The position numbers and the translations under genes are program-made. DNA of 64,000 nt from Marinomonas flavescens (GTDB lineage: Bacteria > Pseudomonadota > Gammaproteobacteria > Pseudomonadales > Marinomonadaceae), in the NCBI RefSeq assembly GCF_004352835.1, contig NZ_SJSB01000007.1:1-64000 (forward strand), in the 5' to 3' direction. Shown piece by piece: positions 47,784 to 57,646 of the stretch. Positions within the stretch are counted from its first letter, which is position 1; every line of letters begins with the position of its first letter. The notes beneath the pieces were generated by a model that ran no database searches, was not told where the DNA came from, and worked only from the letters and a program-made list of their open reading frames with translations.

Positions 47784-50102
47784 TTAAAAAGTGGTTCCTA
47801 GCTGGAATTGGAAGAAATCAGTATCATCGCCATCTTTAGCATTCAACGCTTTAGCTATATTAAATGATAACGGCGCGATTGGCGTAATCCAGGTCCAACT
47901 AAAACCAACACTATAGCGTAACTCATTAAGATCAACGCCCTCTGTACACTCTGTATTTCCTGAAAGACAGGAATCAGTAAATACATTACCACCATCTAAG
48001 AAGATAGAAGTTCGAATTGATTTATGATCTTCAACCATCGGCATCGGGAAAATAATCTCAGCCGTTCCCGTTAATAACGCATTTCCCCCCATAGCCGAAC
48101 TGCTAGAGCTCGAAGTACTTGGATATGAGTTTTTTGGTCCTAACGAAGAGGAACTGTAACCTCGTACCGAACCTGTACCGCCAGCGTAATAGTTCTCATA
48201 GAAAGGTAACTCTGATGTATCACCATAGCCGTTCGCATACCCTACTCTACCTTTTACATGAAAGAGCCAAAGGTTAGAGTTCTGAATATTCCAGTATTTC
48301 TGAGAGCTCAACCCTACTTTGTAATACTGCTGATCACTAACCGGAGTAGATACCTGTAAACTAGCACTGGTTGAATAACCGTTTGTTGGCAGCACACCAC
48401 CGATCAAATCACTATCACTCCACGATATTGAAGCAAGTAAATCATCAAAAGAGTCGCCATTGGTAGAGACAAAGCCACTTGTTTCCTGTGATGGGTCATC
48501 ACTCAAATTAATATTGGTTTCCTGCGCAGTCACACCAAAAGTAATTCGCTGTGTGTCAGAAATTGGGTAACCATAAGTGAGCCCAGCACCAATTTTATCA
48601 AGTTGATAATCCTCTATATCAGAATCATCATAATTACTACTTTGATAATAAAGTTTAGCACCACGGCTAACACCATCTACCGTAAAGTACGGGTTAGTAT
48701 AACTAATTGTATAATCTGAATAGCTACTGGCGCGAGTGGCGTTAAATGCTAACTTATTCCCCGTCCCTAAGAAGTTTGACTTAGAGATACCAAAACCTAG
48801 AATCAAACCATCTGAATCAGAAAAACCAATGCTTGCTTGAATACTGCCAGACGCTTGCTCTTCTACCGTCACATCCAAATCCACTTGATCGGTTGTGCCA
48901 GGAACACGACGTGTTTTTATATCGACTTTACTAAAGAAGCCAAGACGTTCAATACGACGTTTGGATGCTTGGATTTTAGAATGCGTCGCTAACGTCCCTT
49001 CAAACTGAGTCATCTCACGACGCAACACTTCATCGTGGGTTTCGCTATTACCACTAAAAGTAATACGACGAACATAAACCTTTGGTCCTGGGGTAATTTG
49101 ATACGTCAAATTAACGGTATGATTATCAAGTTTCTCTGGAAGCAAGTTAACATTTGCAAACAGATAACCGTGATCACCAAGCTCCGCTGAAATGTTATCG
49201 ATAATAGTCGTCACTTGACTACGAGAGAAAACATCTCCTTTTTTCTGATCGATTTTCTTCCAAACTAAATCTTCGGAAATTGGAAGACTACCGTTTAGTG
49301 ATACATTGTTAATAGTGTAAGGTTTGCCTTCGTCCACATTAATGACAACATAGACGTCTTTCTTATCAGGAGACAGACTTACCTGGCTTGACTCCACTTT
49401 AAAATCTAAATAACCGCGGTCTAGATAAAAACTTTTTAGAGTGTCTAAATCGCCCTGTAATTTCGCCTTACTGTATTCATCAGCAGAGCTAAAGGGGTTC
49501 CAAGAGGCACCTTTTTCACCTGACTGAAAGTCTTTTGTTAGCGTTTCATCAGTGAAGGCTTTATTACCAACAATGTTAATGTGGACAATTTTTGCCGTCT
49601 TACCTTCGTCGATTTTGATCGATACACGAATCCTGTTACGCGGCATTTTTTTAGTAGTAACATCTACTTTTGCACCGTATCGACCCAACGCATAGTACTG
49701 ACGCTGTAATTCTTGTTGAATTTTATTCAAGGTTTCGGGTTTATAGATTTCACCCACCTCTAGGCCAGATAGCTTCAAGCCTCGTTTAAGGTCTTCGGTT
49801 TTAATTAGATCATTACCTTCGATCGTTAAATCACCGATAGAAGGCCTTTCATCTACTTTAAACGTTAAGACATCTTTGTCTTCATAGACATCAATGTTAC
49901 TAAAATAGCCCGTTCCAAAAAGCGAATTAATGGCCTGATAGACTTTATCAGAATTATAAGACTGCCCTTGTTCAAAACCAATAATGTCAAATGCTCTTGA
50001 TGACGGCATTTGAACTAAGCCATCAATACGGACATCTTCTATATTTTTAGCGACACTTTGCATGCTTATCAAAGCCAACAATACTGCTGAAACGACCTTC
50101 AC
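47784..50102 (-). CDS. bamA: outer-membrane assembly factor BamA
   Basis: BamA (772 residues) inserts beta-barrel proteins into the outer membrane. An N-terminal signal (VVSAVLLALISMQSVA), five POTRA domains (about 20-420) and a 16-strand barrel with the conserved VRGY motif (in GTGSVRGYSSSS) are visible. The C-terminus ends in FQFQLGTTF, with terminal Phe. I choose a GTG at 50102, with GAGG 6-7 nt upstream, which follows the rseP stop without overlap. An upstream in-frame start overlaps rseP. Length is close to other gammaproteobacterial BamA. Confidence 0.96.
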   Translation of the reverse strand: MKVVSAVLLALISMQSVAKNIEDVRIDGLVQMPSSRAFDIIGFEQGQSYNSDKVYQAINSLFGTGYFSNIDVYEDKDVLTFKVDERPSIGDLTIEGNDLIKTEDLKRGLKLSGLEVGEIYKPETLNKIQQELQRQYYALGRYGAKVDVTTKKMPRNRIRVSIKIDEGKTAKIVHINIVGNKAFTDETLTKDFQSGEKGASWNPFSSADEYSKAKLQGDLDTLKSFYLDRGYLDFKVESSQVSLSPDKKDVYVVINVDEGKPYTINNVSLNGSLPISEDLVWKKIDQKKGDVFSRSQVTTIIDNISAELGDHGYLFANVNLLPEKLDNHTVNLTYQITPGPKVYVRRITFSGNSETHDEVLRREMTQFEGTLATHSKIQASKRRIERLGFFSKVDIKTRRVPGTTDQVDLDVTVEEQASGSIQASIGFSDSDGLILGFGISKSNFLGTGNKLAFNATRASSYSDYTISYTNPYFTVDGVSRGAKLYYQSSNYDDSDIEDYQLDKIGAGLTYGYPISDTQRITFGVTAQETNINLSDDPSQETSGFVSTNGDSFDDLLASISWSDSDLIGGVLPTNGYSTSASLQVSTPVSDQQYYKVGLSSQKYWNIQNSNLWLFHVKGRVGYANGYGDTSELPFYENYYAGGTGSVRGYSSSSLGPKNSYPSTSSSSSSAMGGNALLTGTAEIIFPMPMVEDHKSIRTSIFLDGGNVFTDSCLSGNTECTEGVDLNELRYSVGFSWTWITPIAPLSFNIAKALNAKDGDDTDFFQFQLGTTF

Positions 50103-50112
50103 ATATACCTCA

Positions 50113-51465
50113 CTACAAACGGGCAATATCGTTAAAAATGGCTATCGCCATCAACGTAAACAATAAAAAAGCACCAACACGATAAGCCATGCTCTGTATT
50201 TTTTCAGAGACAGGTTTTCGACGAATAGCTTCGATGCCAAAAAACATTAAATGCCCACCATCTAACATAGGAATGGGCAATAGATTCAACACACCCAAAC
50301 TCACACTTAGATAGGCCATAAACTTCAGAAACGATTGCAAGCCAGAGTCAGCTGATGCACTAGCAACCTTGGCAATCGTAATAGGGCCTGACAAATTATC
50401 AATAGAAATTAAACCCTGAAACATTTTCCCAATAGATGACACTGTTAGCGCTGTCATTTTCCAAGTTTGCTGCGCGCCATAAGTCAGCGACTCAATCGGG
50501 CCAAAATGACGAGTATTCCATAAGCCCGCCTCCATCACTGGTGGCACAACGGCTAATCCGGCATAACCTACAAGGTCGCCATTTCGCTCTATCGACCCAG
50601 GAAGTAACATTAAAACAACATTCTTACTTGAACGCATAACATCAACAGAAACAAGACTTCCAGGATGATTCTGGATAAGAGTAACAAACTGCCCCCAATC
50701 ATCAATAGGTTTACCGTTACCCTCTATTATTTTATCGCCGACCTGAAAACCTGCCTTTTCTGCCGCTCCGTTTTTTACCACTTGGGCGATAACAGGAACG
50801 ACCTTAGGCTGCCAAGGAGTTAACCCAAACTCACCAATTAAATTGTTAGAATCTTTGCCTGCCATCCAACGATTTAATGTCAACGTATCCGTTTCTTTTT
50901 CTTTACTTAATAAATCTTGATAGCGCACGGTAATGGTTCCGCTAGCACCAATCAAGTCTGCTAACACTAAATTTACATCTTCCCATGAACTTACTACTGA
51001 ATTGTTGATGGATAAAAGCTCATCTCCAGGCTGAATATTCGTTTGAGCAATGGGTGATTGAGGCTGAATATGCCCTACTTTTGGCGTTAAAGATTGAATC
51101 CCCATAAGAGCCACAATGGCATAAATAACAATGGCAAGAATAAAATTAGCAATAGGACCTGCTGCCACAATGGCGAAACGCTGCCATACAGATTTGTTAT
51201 TGAATGCCTCTGACTTTAAATGCGCAGGTACATTACCTTCACGCTCATCTAGCATGCGAACATACCCGCCCAAAGGAATCATCGCGAGGGTAAATTCAGT
51301 CCCTGTCTTAGCAACAAAGCGGTAAATAGGCTTTCCAAAACCAATCGAGAAACGCAGGACTTTAACGCCGCATTTTCGAGCAATAAAATAATGCCCAAAC
51401 TCGTGAAAAGTAATCAACACACCTAGTGAAATAACGATCGATAAGATATTTTGAATCATATCCAA
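50113..51465 (-). CDS. rseP: RseP site-2 protease
   Basis: RseP (450 residues; E. coli 450) is an intramembrane zinc protease that cuts RseA to release sigma E. The zinc motif HEFGH is at residues 21-25, in the first membrane helix, and the third ligand is in PMLDGGHLMFF (near residue 398). Two PDZ domains lie in between (about 115-290), with more helices at the end. The start (51465, or Met at 51459) overlaps the end of dxr. It is followed by bamA, the outer-membrane assembly gene whose failure triggers this pathway. Confidence 0.97.
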   Translation of the reverse strand: MDMIQNILSIVISLGVLITFHEFGHYFIARKCGVKVLRFSIGFGKPIYRFVAKTGTEFTLAMIPLGGYVRMLDEREGNVPAHLKSEAFNNKSVWQRFAIVAAGPIANFILAIVIYAIVALMGIQSLTPKVGHIQPQSPIAQTNIQPGDELLSINNSVVSSWEDVNLVLADLIGASGTITVRYQDLLSKEKETDTLTLNRWMAGKDSNNLIGEFGLTPWQPKVVPVIAQVVKNGAAEKAGFQVGDKIIEGNGKPIDDWGQFVTLIQNHPGSLVSVDVMRSSKNVVLMLLPGSIERNGDLVGYAGLAVVPPVMEAGLWNTRHFGPIESLTYGAQQTWKMTALTVSSIGKMFQGLISIDNLSGPITIAKVASASADSGLQSFLKFMAYLSVSLGVLNLLPIPMLDGGHLMFFGIEAIRRKPVSEKIQSMAYRVGAFLLFTLMAIAIFNDIARL

Positions 51466-52631
51466 ACTCGTGCCTCGATAATGTTTTTTGCTACTCGACG
51501 AGCATTTTCATCCGCTTCAAAAACGACCTCAAGTGACGCGACAGGATGACTCTCAAGTTGATTCAGTACTTCGCCATTAATCGTCGCGATATCAAGAAAA
51601 CCTATTTTTCTTTGAAGAAAGGCCGCAACAGCGACTTCATTTGCAGCATTCAAGGCTGCCATCGCAGTACCGCCACAATACCAAGCATCTGACGCCAATT
51701 TTAGGTTTGGAAAACGCTCAAGATCAGGTGATTCAAAATTCAATTGACCAATACCAACCAAATCCAAAGAAGGCACCGACGTTTCAATTCTATCGGGCCA
51801 TGTCATTCCATAGGCAATCGGTATTCTCATATCAGGGTTGCCCATCTGAGCAATCACAGAGCCATCCAAATAAGACACCATGGAGTGAATAATACTTTCT
51901 GGATGCACTACAACGTCAATATCTGCAGGAGTAACTCCAAATAACCAGCAAGCCTCAATAAGCTCTAAACCTTTATTCATCAAAGAGGCAGAGTCGATAG
52001 AAATTTTTTGCCCCATTGACCAATTAGGGTGCTTGCAAGCCTGCTCAGGAGAAACGTGACGCATATCGTCTAAAGTCCAAGAACGAAATGGTCCACCTGA
52101 TGCGGTTAGAAGGATTTTTTTGACATCCTTTTTCGTTGCGCCTAAGGCACTTTGGGGCAAGCTTTGAAAAATGGCATTATGTTCGCTATCAATGGGTAAC
52201 AGCATCACGTCATGCTGCGCGACCTCATCCATAAATAACTTGCCTGCGGTAACAAGAGATTCTTTATTTGCTAAAAGGATACGTTTTTTTGCGCGAATAC
52301 CTGCCAATGTTGGTTTAAGGCCTGCAAAACCCATTATCGCTGCCATCACCTGATCAACTTGAGGGTCAGCAGCAATACTATCAAGCGCATCACTCCCCCA
52401 CTCAAAGGAAATAGGTAACCCATGGCATTTTGCTGCTAATTCATCACGCGCCTTCTCAGAGCCCATCACAACTCTTGCAGGACGAAAACGTCGGCAAATA
52501 TCCGCCATCTTATCAACACTAGAATGGGCCGAAGCGCAGACTAGCTGAAATTTCTCTGGGTGTTGTTTGATAATATCAAGCGTGCTTTGTCCGATAGACC
52601 CCGTAGCACCTAGCAAACAAATACCTTGCAT
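51456..52631 (-). CDS. dxr: 1-deoxy-D-xylulose 5-phosphate reductoisomerase
   Basis: Dxr (391 residues; E. coli IspC 398) makes 2-C-methyl-D-erythritol 4-phosphate from DXP with NADPH. LLGATGSIGQSTLDI is the NADPH motif, LLANKESLVTAG and LLPIDSEHNAIFQSL hold catalytic residues, and ASGGPFR is the substrate loop. I choose the ATG at 52631, which overlaps the cdsA TGA stop as TGATG. IspD and IspF, the next enzymes, lie at 27-28 kb in the same window. Confidence 0.97.
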   Translation of the reverse strand: MQGICLLGATGSIGQSTLDIIKQHPEKFQLVCASAHSSVDKMADICRRFRPARVVMGSEKARDELAAKCHGLPISFEWGSDALDSIAADPQVDQVMAAIMGFAGLKPTLAGIRAKKRILLANKESLVTAGKLFMDEVAQHDVMLLPIDSEHNAIFQSLPQSALGATKKDVKKILLTASGGPFRSWTLDDMRHVSPEQACKHPNWSMGQKISIDSASLMNKGLELIEACWLFGVTPADIDVVVHPESIIHSMVSYLDGSVIAQMGNPDMRIPIAYGMTWPDRIETSVPSLDLVGIGQLNFESPDLERFPNLKLASDAWYCGGTAMAALNAANEVAVAAFLQRKIGFLDIATINGEVLNQLESHPVASLEVVFEADENARRVAKNIIEARVWI

Positions 52632-53434
52632 CACAACCACCCAAAAACGCTAAGCAAAAGAACAAATACCGGGGCAGCCGCGGTCAAACTATCGACGCGA
52701 TCCATAACCCCACCATGACCTGGAATCAAGCGGCTAGAATCTTTCAGTGATTCATGACGCTTAAACAAACTTTCCGTAAGGTCGCCCAATACTGAAACAA
52801 ATACGGTCACCAAACCAATACTCGCCAACACACTCCACTGAACAAGCGAAAACTGGACGATATAAGAAAAAAGGCCTATTCCAATTTGAGTAAATATTAA
52901 ACCACCAACAACACCTTCCCAAGATTTTCCGGGACTAACATGCGGTGCTAATTTATTTTTGCCAAAAGCCTTGCCTGAAAAGTAAGCACCTGAATCTGCG
53001 CCCCAAATCAACCCCATCAATAGCAAGACCCAAACAACAAAGTTAGTAGATTGCTTTAGAACAACCAAAGAAGACCAAGTAGTTATGAGAATAAGTAAGC
53101 CAAATAACAAACGGCTGGACTGATAACGCCACCCTTTCAGAGACGGATAACTCATCACCCAATAAAGAGCCAGCAACCACAGAACAGGAGCGATATACAG
53201 AATCGTTTTTTGAAAATTTTGTTGGTAAGTGACGTAGCACAACACCCCAACGACTAACGCAAAAACAATTCGTAAAACGAATGATTTAACGCCTGACAAT
53301 CTAGCCCATTCCCAGCCAGCCAGTAGCACAACACCACCCATGGCCAACATAAAGCCCGTTTCTTCTAAAACAAAAACGGCACAAATAAACAGAACGACCA
53401 TAACAATGGCACTAAGAATACGAGGGAGTAACAT
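52631..53434 (-). CDS. cdsA: phosphatidate cytidylyltransferase
   Basis: CdsA (267 residues; E. coli 285) makes CDP-diacylglycerol, the branch point for phospholipids. It is a membrane protein with about eight helices and the C-terminal signature around PGKSWEGVVGG and LGDLTESLFKRHESLKDSSRLIPGHGGVMDRVDSL, including the family's conserved D-R/D pattern. PssA, which uses CDP-diacylglycerol, is also in the window at 2 kb. It starts 4 nt after uppS and its stop overlaps dxr. Confidence 0.96.
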   Translation of the reverse strand: MLLPRILSAIVMVVLFICAVFVLEETGFMLAMGGVVLLAGWEWARLSGVKSFVLRIVFALVVGVLCYVTYQQNFQKTILYIAPVLWLLALYWVMSYPSLKGWRYQSSRLLFGLLILITTWSSLVVLKQSTNFVVWVLLLMGLIWGADSGAYFSGKAFGKNKLAPHVSPGKSWEGVVGGLIFTQIGIGLFSYIVQFSLVQWSVLASIGLVTVFVSVLGDLTESLFKRHESLKDSSRLIPGHGGVMDRVDSLTAAAPVFVLLLSVFGWL

Positions 53435-53437
53435 GAA

Positions 53438-54169
53438 TTATCGACCACCATAGCGACGTTGGCGTTTTTGATAAATATTAATAGCTTCATCAAAATGCAA
53501 TTGATCAAAATCCGGCCATAATACCGAAAGAAAGACAAACTCAGAATAAGCGGTTTGCCACAATAAAAAGTTACTAATTCGTTCTTCTCCAGAAGTGCGA
53601 ATCAATAAATCAGGTGCAGGAAGATCAGCGAGCTGCATGTGTTGAGCAACCATTTCCTCATCTATATCGTCTGCAGAAATATTTCCCATTGCTACTTCAT
53701 TGGCTAACTTTTTAGTTGCCTGAGTGATGTCCCAACGCCCACCGTAATTTGCGGCTATGACAAGAACCATCCCTGTATTTTTAGCCGTCAGCCGTTCTGT
53801 CTCTTTTATTTGTCCCTGAAGTTTATTACCGAATCCCGTCAGGTCACCAATAATTCGCAGACAGACTTGATGCTCATTGAGACGTTTCACCTCTTTTTTA
53901 AGAGAGCGCATAAACAACCCCATTAATGCATCAACTTCGAGCTGTGGTCGCTTCCAATTCTCACTCGAAAAAGCAAATAACGTAAGCACTTTAACACCTG
54001 CTTTGGCTGCAATTTCGACGGTTCGACGAACAGCAGAAGCCCCTGCAGTATGCCCAGCAATACTAGGAAGGAATCTTTTTTTTGCCCATCGATTATTACC
54101 ATCCATAATAATGGCAATGTGGCGAGGAATAATATCAGGATTATTCTCTGATTCTGTCAATGCTGACAT
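53438..54169 (-). CDS. uppS: undecaprenyl diphosphate synthase
   Basis: UppS (243 residues; E. coli 253) makes the C55 isoprenyl diphosphate that carries peptidoglycan and O-antigen precursors. The cis-prenyltransferase motif IIMDGNNRWAK has the catalytic Asp at residue 23. FAFSSENWKRP and RTSGEERISNFLLWQ are other family blocks. The terminator after frr lies just upstream, so uppS may start a new transcript. It begins the uppS-cdsA-dxr-rseP-bamA run and is functionally tied to PopT. Confidence 0.97.
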   Translation of the reverse strand: MSALTESENNPDIIPRHIAIIMDGNNRWAKKRFLPSIAGHTAGASAVRRTVEIAAKAGVKVLTLFAFSSENWKRPQLEVDALMGLFMRSLKKEVKRLNEHQVCLRIIGDLTGFGNKLQGQIKETERLTAKNTGMVLVIAANYGGRWDITQATKKLANEVAMGNISADDIDEEMVAQHMQLADLPAPDLLIRTSGEERISNFLLWQTAYSEFVFLSVLWPDFDQLHFDEAINIYQKRQRRYGGR

Positions 54170-54187
54170 ATTTCTACCTTAGAGAAC

Positions 54188-54213
54188 AAAAAAGGCGAGC
54201 TACTGCGCTCGCC
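54188..54213 (-). terminator. terminator between frr and uppS
   Basis: On the minus strand GGCGAGC-6-GCTCGCC is followed by six T, 9 nt past the frr stop. It should end the pyrH-frr message. Confidence 0.9.
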
Positions 54214-54221
54214 CCTTTTAT

Positions 54222-54779
54222 TTAGATTGCCATCAAGTCTTTTTCTTTTGCAGCAAGACGTTCTTCAACTAGAGCAACGTGCTTATCTGTAATTTTTTGC
54301 ACTTGATCTTGTCCACGACGTTCGTCGTCTTCAGATATTTCTTTTTCTTTTACTAAGTCTTTTAAATTACCATTGGCATCACGACGGATATTACGAATCG
54401 ATATACGACCATTTTCAGCTTCGCTTTTAGCTTGCTTGAAATAGTTACGACGCGTTTCTTCCGTTAACATTGGCATTGGAATTCGAATCAAACTTCCGTT
54501 GGTCGCTGGATTCAGACCTAGGTCAGACTTCATTATTGCTTTTTCAATTTCAGGAACCAAATTACTTTCCCAAGGAGAAACCCCCAAAGTGCGCGCATCT
54601 TCAACTGTGATGTTCGCAATCTGGCTCAATGGTGTTTCAGAACCGTAATAATTCACTTTAACTGAATCTAAAATACTCGGATGGGCACGCCCAGTACGAA
54701 TTTTTTTAAACGCAGTTTCTACAGAAGATACTGCTTTACCCATGCGGTCTTCAGCATCTTTAAGAATTTCGTTGATCAT
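54222..54779 (-). CDS. frr: ribosome recycling factor
   Basis: Frr (185 residues, same as E. coli) separates ribosomal subunits with EF-G after termination. The three-helix bundle domain and RTGRAHPSILDSVKVNYYG with IRIPMPMLTEETRR are typical. It starts 8 nt after pyrH, in the conserved rpsB-tsf-pyrH-frr series. A strong terminator follows, before uppS. Confidence 0.98.
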   Translation of the reverse strand: MINEILKDAEDRMGKAVSSVETAFKKIRTGRAHPSILDSVKVNYYGSETPLSQIANITVEDARTLGVSPWESNLVPEIEKAIMKSDLGLNPATNGSLIRIPMPMLTEETRRNYFKQAKSEAENGRISIRNIRRDANGNLKDLVKEKEISEDDERRGQDQVQKITDKHVALVEERLAAKEKDLMAI

Positions 54780-54786
54780 AGCTTCC

Positions 54787-55509
54787 TCACTTAATCAGTG
54801 TGCCTTCATCGCCACCAACCATGATGTTAATCAGGGCTCCTGACTTATTCATATTAAATACGCGAACAGGCATTGAATGATCACGGGCTAGACAAATTGC
54901 CGTTAAGTCCATGACTCCTAGCTGCTTTTCTAATACTTCATCGTAACCCAATGTATCATATTTGATCGCATCAGGGTCTTTCATTGGGTCAGCAGAATAG
55001 ACTCCGTCTACTTTTGTCGCCTTCAATACAACATCAGCATCAATTTCAATACCACGTAAACAAGCGGCAGAGTCAGTTGTAAAGAACGGATTACCGGTAC
55101 CCGCTGAGAATATCATCACATCGCCTTCTTTAAGCAAACGCATCGCTCGGCGACGATCATAGGGCTCAACAATCCCCGTCATTGTAATGGCAGACATGAC
55201 TCGTGTCCGAATGTTTGCGCGCTCTAGAGCATCGCGCATAGCCAATGCATTCATTACCGTCGCCAACATACCCATATGATCACCCGTAACGCGATCCATA
55301 CCGGCTTGACTTAATGCTTGCCCACGAAAGAGATTACCACCACCGATAACAATCCCAACTTCTACACCAATGCCTCGTAATTGACCAATCTCAAGCGCAA
55401 TTCTATTTAACACTTTTGGGTCGATTCCAAATGACTCATCACCCATTAGGGCTTCACCACTTAGCTTAAGCAAAATTCTTTTGTAGTTTGGACTCTTTTC
55501 TTTTGGCAT
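54787..55509 (-). CDS. pyrH: uridylate kinase
   Basis: PyrH (240 residues; E. coli 241) is the hexameric bacterial UMP kinase of the amino acid kinase family. The start [15 protein letters not shown], then [15 protein letters not shown] sequence ([16 protein letters not shown]) and [17 protein letters not shown], are family blocks. A terminator lies between tsf and this gene, so pyrH-frr likely has its own promoter in the 130-nt gap. Confidence 0.98.
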   Translation of the reverse strand: MPKEKSPNYKRILLKLSGEALMGDESFGIDPKVLNRIALEIGQLRGIGVEVGIVIGGGNLFRGQALSQAGMDRVTGDHMGMLATVMNALAMRDALERANIRTRVMSAITMTGIVEPYDRRRAMRLLKEGDVMIFSAGTGNPFFTTDSAACLRGIEIDADVVLKATKVDGVYSADPMKDPDAIKYDTLGYDEVLEKQLGVMDLTAICLARDHSMPVRVFNMNKSGALINIMVGGDEGTLIK

Positions 55510-55585
55510 CTCAATCTCCGACTAGGGTTGTGCCTGAGGCAACAGATAAGTTCTACTTGAATAACCTTCTTATAATACAGCTTTC

Positions 55586-55618
55586 ATAAAAAGGGGCAGT
55601 AAAACTGCCCCTTTTTAT
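55586..55618 (-). terminator. terminator between tsf and pyrH
   Basis: AAAAAGGGGCAGT and ACTGCCCCTTTTT pair perfectly around a 3-nt loop, 22 nt past the tsf stop. It is symmetrical and can act on both strands. Confidence 0.93.
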
Positions 55619-55639
55619 GAAAAGACATCACAGCAAAGG

Positions 55640-56500
55640 TTAACCTTTAAGCTGAGCTGCTACTTCTGCTGCAAAATCTACTTCCGCAACTTCAATACCT
55701 TCACCTACTTCTAGACGAATGAATGAAGATACTTTTGCGCCAGCGTCTTTTACAAGTTGACCCACTTTGATTTCTGGGTTCTTAACAAAAGGCTGTTCAA
55801 GAAGGCTATTTTCAGCCAAGAATTTCTTCATGCGACCTACAATCATTTTATCAACGATTTCAGCAGGTTTGCCGGCCATATCAGGCTGAGCACGAACAAT
55901 CTCTTCTTCTTTTGCCAATACATCAGCTGGCATGTCATCACCTTGCACAACGCGAGGAGAAACAGCAGCAACATGCATTGAAACGTCTTTAGCCAATTCA
56001 GCGTCGCCGCCTTCAAGCTGAGTCAATACAGCGATTTGACCATTACCATGTAGATAACCGCCAACCAAGCCGCCTTCAACAATAACAGCGCGACGAGGCG
56101 TGATATTTTCACCAATTTTTTGAACTAGTGCTTCACGTGCTAGGCCAATTTCGCCAGCAAGCAAGACAGCCATGTCTGTTTCTTTCGTTGCAAAAACAAC
56201 ATCAGCTACTTTATTAGCGAAAGAGATAAACCCTTCGTCACGTGATGCGAAATCAGTTTCAGAGTTGATTTCAACTAACACACCGTAAGAAGAATCATCA
56301 GCAACACGCATAATGATTGTGCCTTCAGCAGCAGTACGACCCGCTTTTTTAGCCGCTTTCATGCCGCTAGACTTACGTAGTTCTTCAATTGCTACTTCGA
56401 TATCAGCATTTGCTGCTGCAAGTGCTTTCTTACATTCCATCATACCCAAGCCAGTGCGCTCGCGTAATTCTTTAACCAATGCTACAGGTACTGCGGCCAT
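55640..56500 (-). CDS. tsf: elongation factor Ts
   Basis: EF-Ts (286 residues; E. coli 283) exchanges GDP for GTP on EF-Tu. The N-terminal domain [19 protein letters not shown] and the core [12 protein letters not shown] are standard. It lies 85 nt after rpsB, with a hairpin terminator (56531-56558) between, which would lower tsf expression relative to rpsB unless read through. As in E. coli the two genes share one message in part. Confidence 0.98.
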   Translation of the reverse strand: MAAVPVALVKELRERTGLGMMECKKALAAANADIEVAIEELRKSSGMKAAKKAGRTAAEGTIIMRVADDSSYGVLVEINSETDFASRDEGFISFANKVADVVFATKETDMAVLLAGEIGLAREALVQKIGENITPRRAVIVEGGLVGGYLHGNGQIAVLTQLEGGDAELAKDVSMHVAAVSPRVVQGDDMPADVLAKEEEIVRAQPDMAGKPAEIVDKMIVGRMKKFLAENSLLEQPFVKNPEIKVGQLVKDAGAKVSSFIRLEVGEGIEVAEVDFAAEVAAQLKG

Positions 56501-56530
56501 TTCAAAATCCTCTCAATACAATTCAAATTT

Positions 56531-56558
56531 AAAAAAGGGGGCGAGAAGCCCCCCTTTT
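56531..56558 (-). terminator. hairpin between rpsB and tsf (possible attenuator)
   Basis: On the minus strand AAAAGGGGGGC pairs with GCCCCCTTTT around a GAGAA-type loop, followed by T. It sits inside the rpsB-tsf operon, where E. coli also has an intercistronic terminator-like hairpin. Confidence 0.8.
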
Positions 56559-56585
56559 GAAACCGGAACAAACTAAACAGTTAGC

Positions 56586-57323
56586 TTACGCTTCTGTAGC
56601 CGCTTCGTTTACTTCAACAAACTCATCAGCAGTACCAGCAGTCTCAGAACGACCTTCTAGAACAGCATCAGCGAATGCAGAAACGTACAATTGAACAGCA
56701 CGAATCGCATCGTCGTTTGCAGGAATAACGTAATCAATACCATCAGGGTTACTGTTTGTATCAACAATACCGATAACTGGAATACCAAGTTTGTTTGCTT
56801 CTTTGATCGCAATACGTTCATGATCAACATCAACAACAAACAAGACGTCAGGAAGACCGCCCATGTCTTTAATACCACCCATAGAAAGCTCAAGTTTTTC
56901 AAGCTCACGAGTACGCATCAAGGCTTCTTTCTTAGTTAGTTTTTCGAAAGTACCATCAGACATTTGGCTTTCAAGTTCACGAAGGCGCTTGATAGAAGCA
57001 CGGATCGTTTTGTAGTTTGTCAACATACCACCTAACCAACGGTGATTTACGTATGGCATACTAGAACGAGTAGCTTGTTCTTTAATTGTTTTAGATGCAG
57101 CACGCTTAGTACCCACAAACAAAACCTTGTTTTTGTTCTCAGCCATTTTCTTAACAAGCTCTAGAGCTTCGTTAAGAGCTGGAACAGTATGCTCAAGGTT
57201 AATGATATGGATTTTGTTACGAGCGCCAAAAATGAAAGGCTTCATTTTTGGGTTCCAGTAACGAGTTTGGTGACCAAAGTGTGAACCGACCTGTAGAAGG
57301 TCTCGCATAGAAACTGTAGGCAT
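56586..57323 (-). CDS. rpsB: 30S ribosomal protein S2
   Basis: S2 (245 residues; E. coli 241) is a late-assembling small-subunit protein. [23 protein letters not shown] is the standard start, and [10 protein letters not shown] and [18 protein letters not shown] are conserved. It heads the rpsB-tsf operon. In E. coli S2 represses its own operon through the leader, and the 170-nt leader here would be the place for that. Map is transcribed divergently. Confidence 0.98.
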   Translation of the reverse strand: MPTVSMRDLLQVGSHFGHQTRYWNPKMKPFIFGARNKIHIINLEHTVPALNEALELVKKMAENKNKVLFVGTKRAASKTIKEQATRSSMPYVNHRWLGGMLTNYKTIRASIKRLRELESQMSDGTFEKLTKKEALMRTRELEKLELSMGGIKDMGGLPDVLFVVDVDHERIAIKEANKLGIPVIGIVDTNSNPDGIDYVIPANDDAIRAVQLYVSAFADAVLEGRSETAGTADEFVEVNEAATEA

Positions 57324-57513
57324 TTTACTATCCTTTAATTTGGGTTATTTAAGCTTACCAACCAAGCGCGTCAGCCAGACAAGGTTTAAAGCAACCATTG
57401 GCACCCCAGACACACTCACTCAACGTGATAAGTTCGTTAGTTTAATATTGGTTTTGCTTTCATTTGAGCCTAAGCCCAACAAGCCGGCGATTTATACCAT
57501 ATTCTAGTATAAA
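57324..57513 (-). promoter_or_regulatory. rpsB leader with promoter and inverted repeat
   Basis: On the minus strand a good -10, TATAAA, at 57496-57491 sits in a perfect 7-9-7 dyad, TTTATAC/GTATAAA (57491-57513), with a weak -35. The leader that follows is about 165 nt, long enough for autoregulation by S2 as known in E. coli. I cannot fold it here to confirm. The rest of the gap to map (57514-57646) shows nothing distinct. Confidence 0.5.
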
Positions 57514-57646
57514 CCAAAAGACCTAGGTGATGTTTTTAAGGATAAAGCCTCCTGGTTTTTTTCATCTTCAAAGGGGCGATTCTCCATAACAAGTCATGTA
57601 GAATAAGAGCAAATTTACTACACCAAATATTGAAAGACACTTTATT

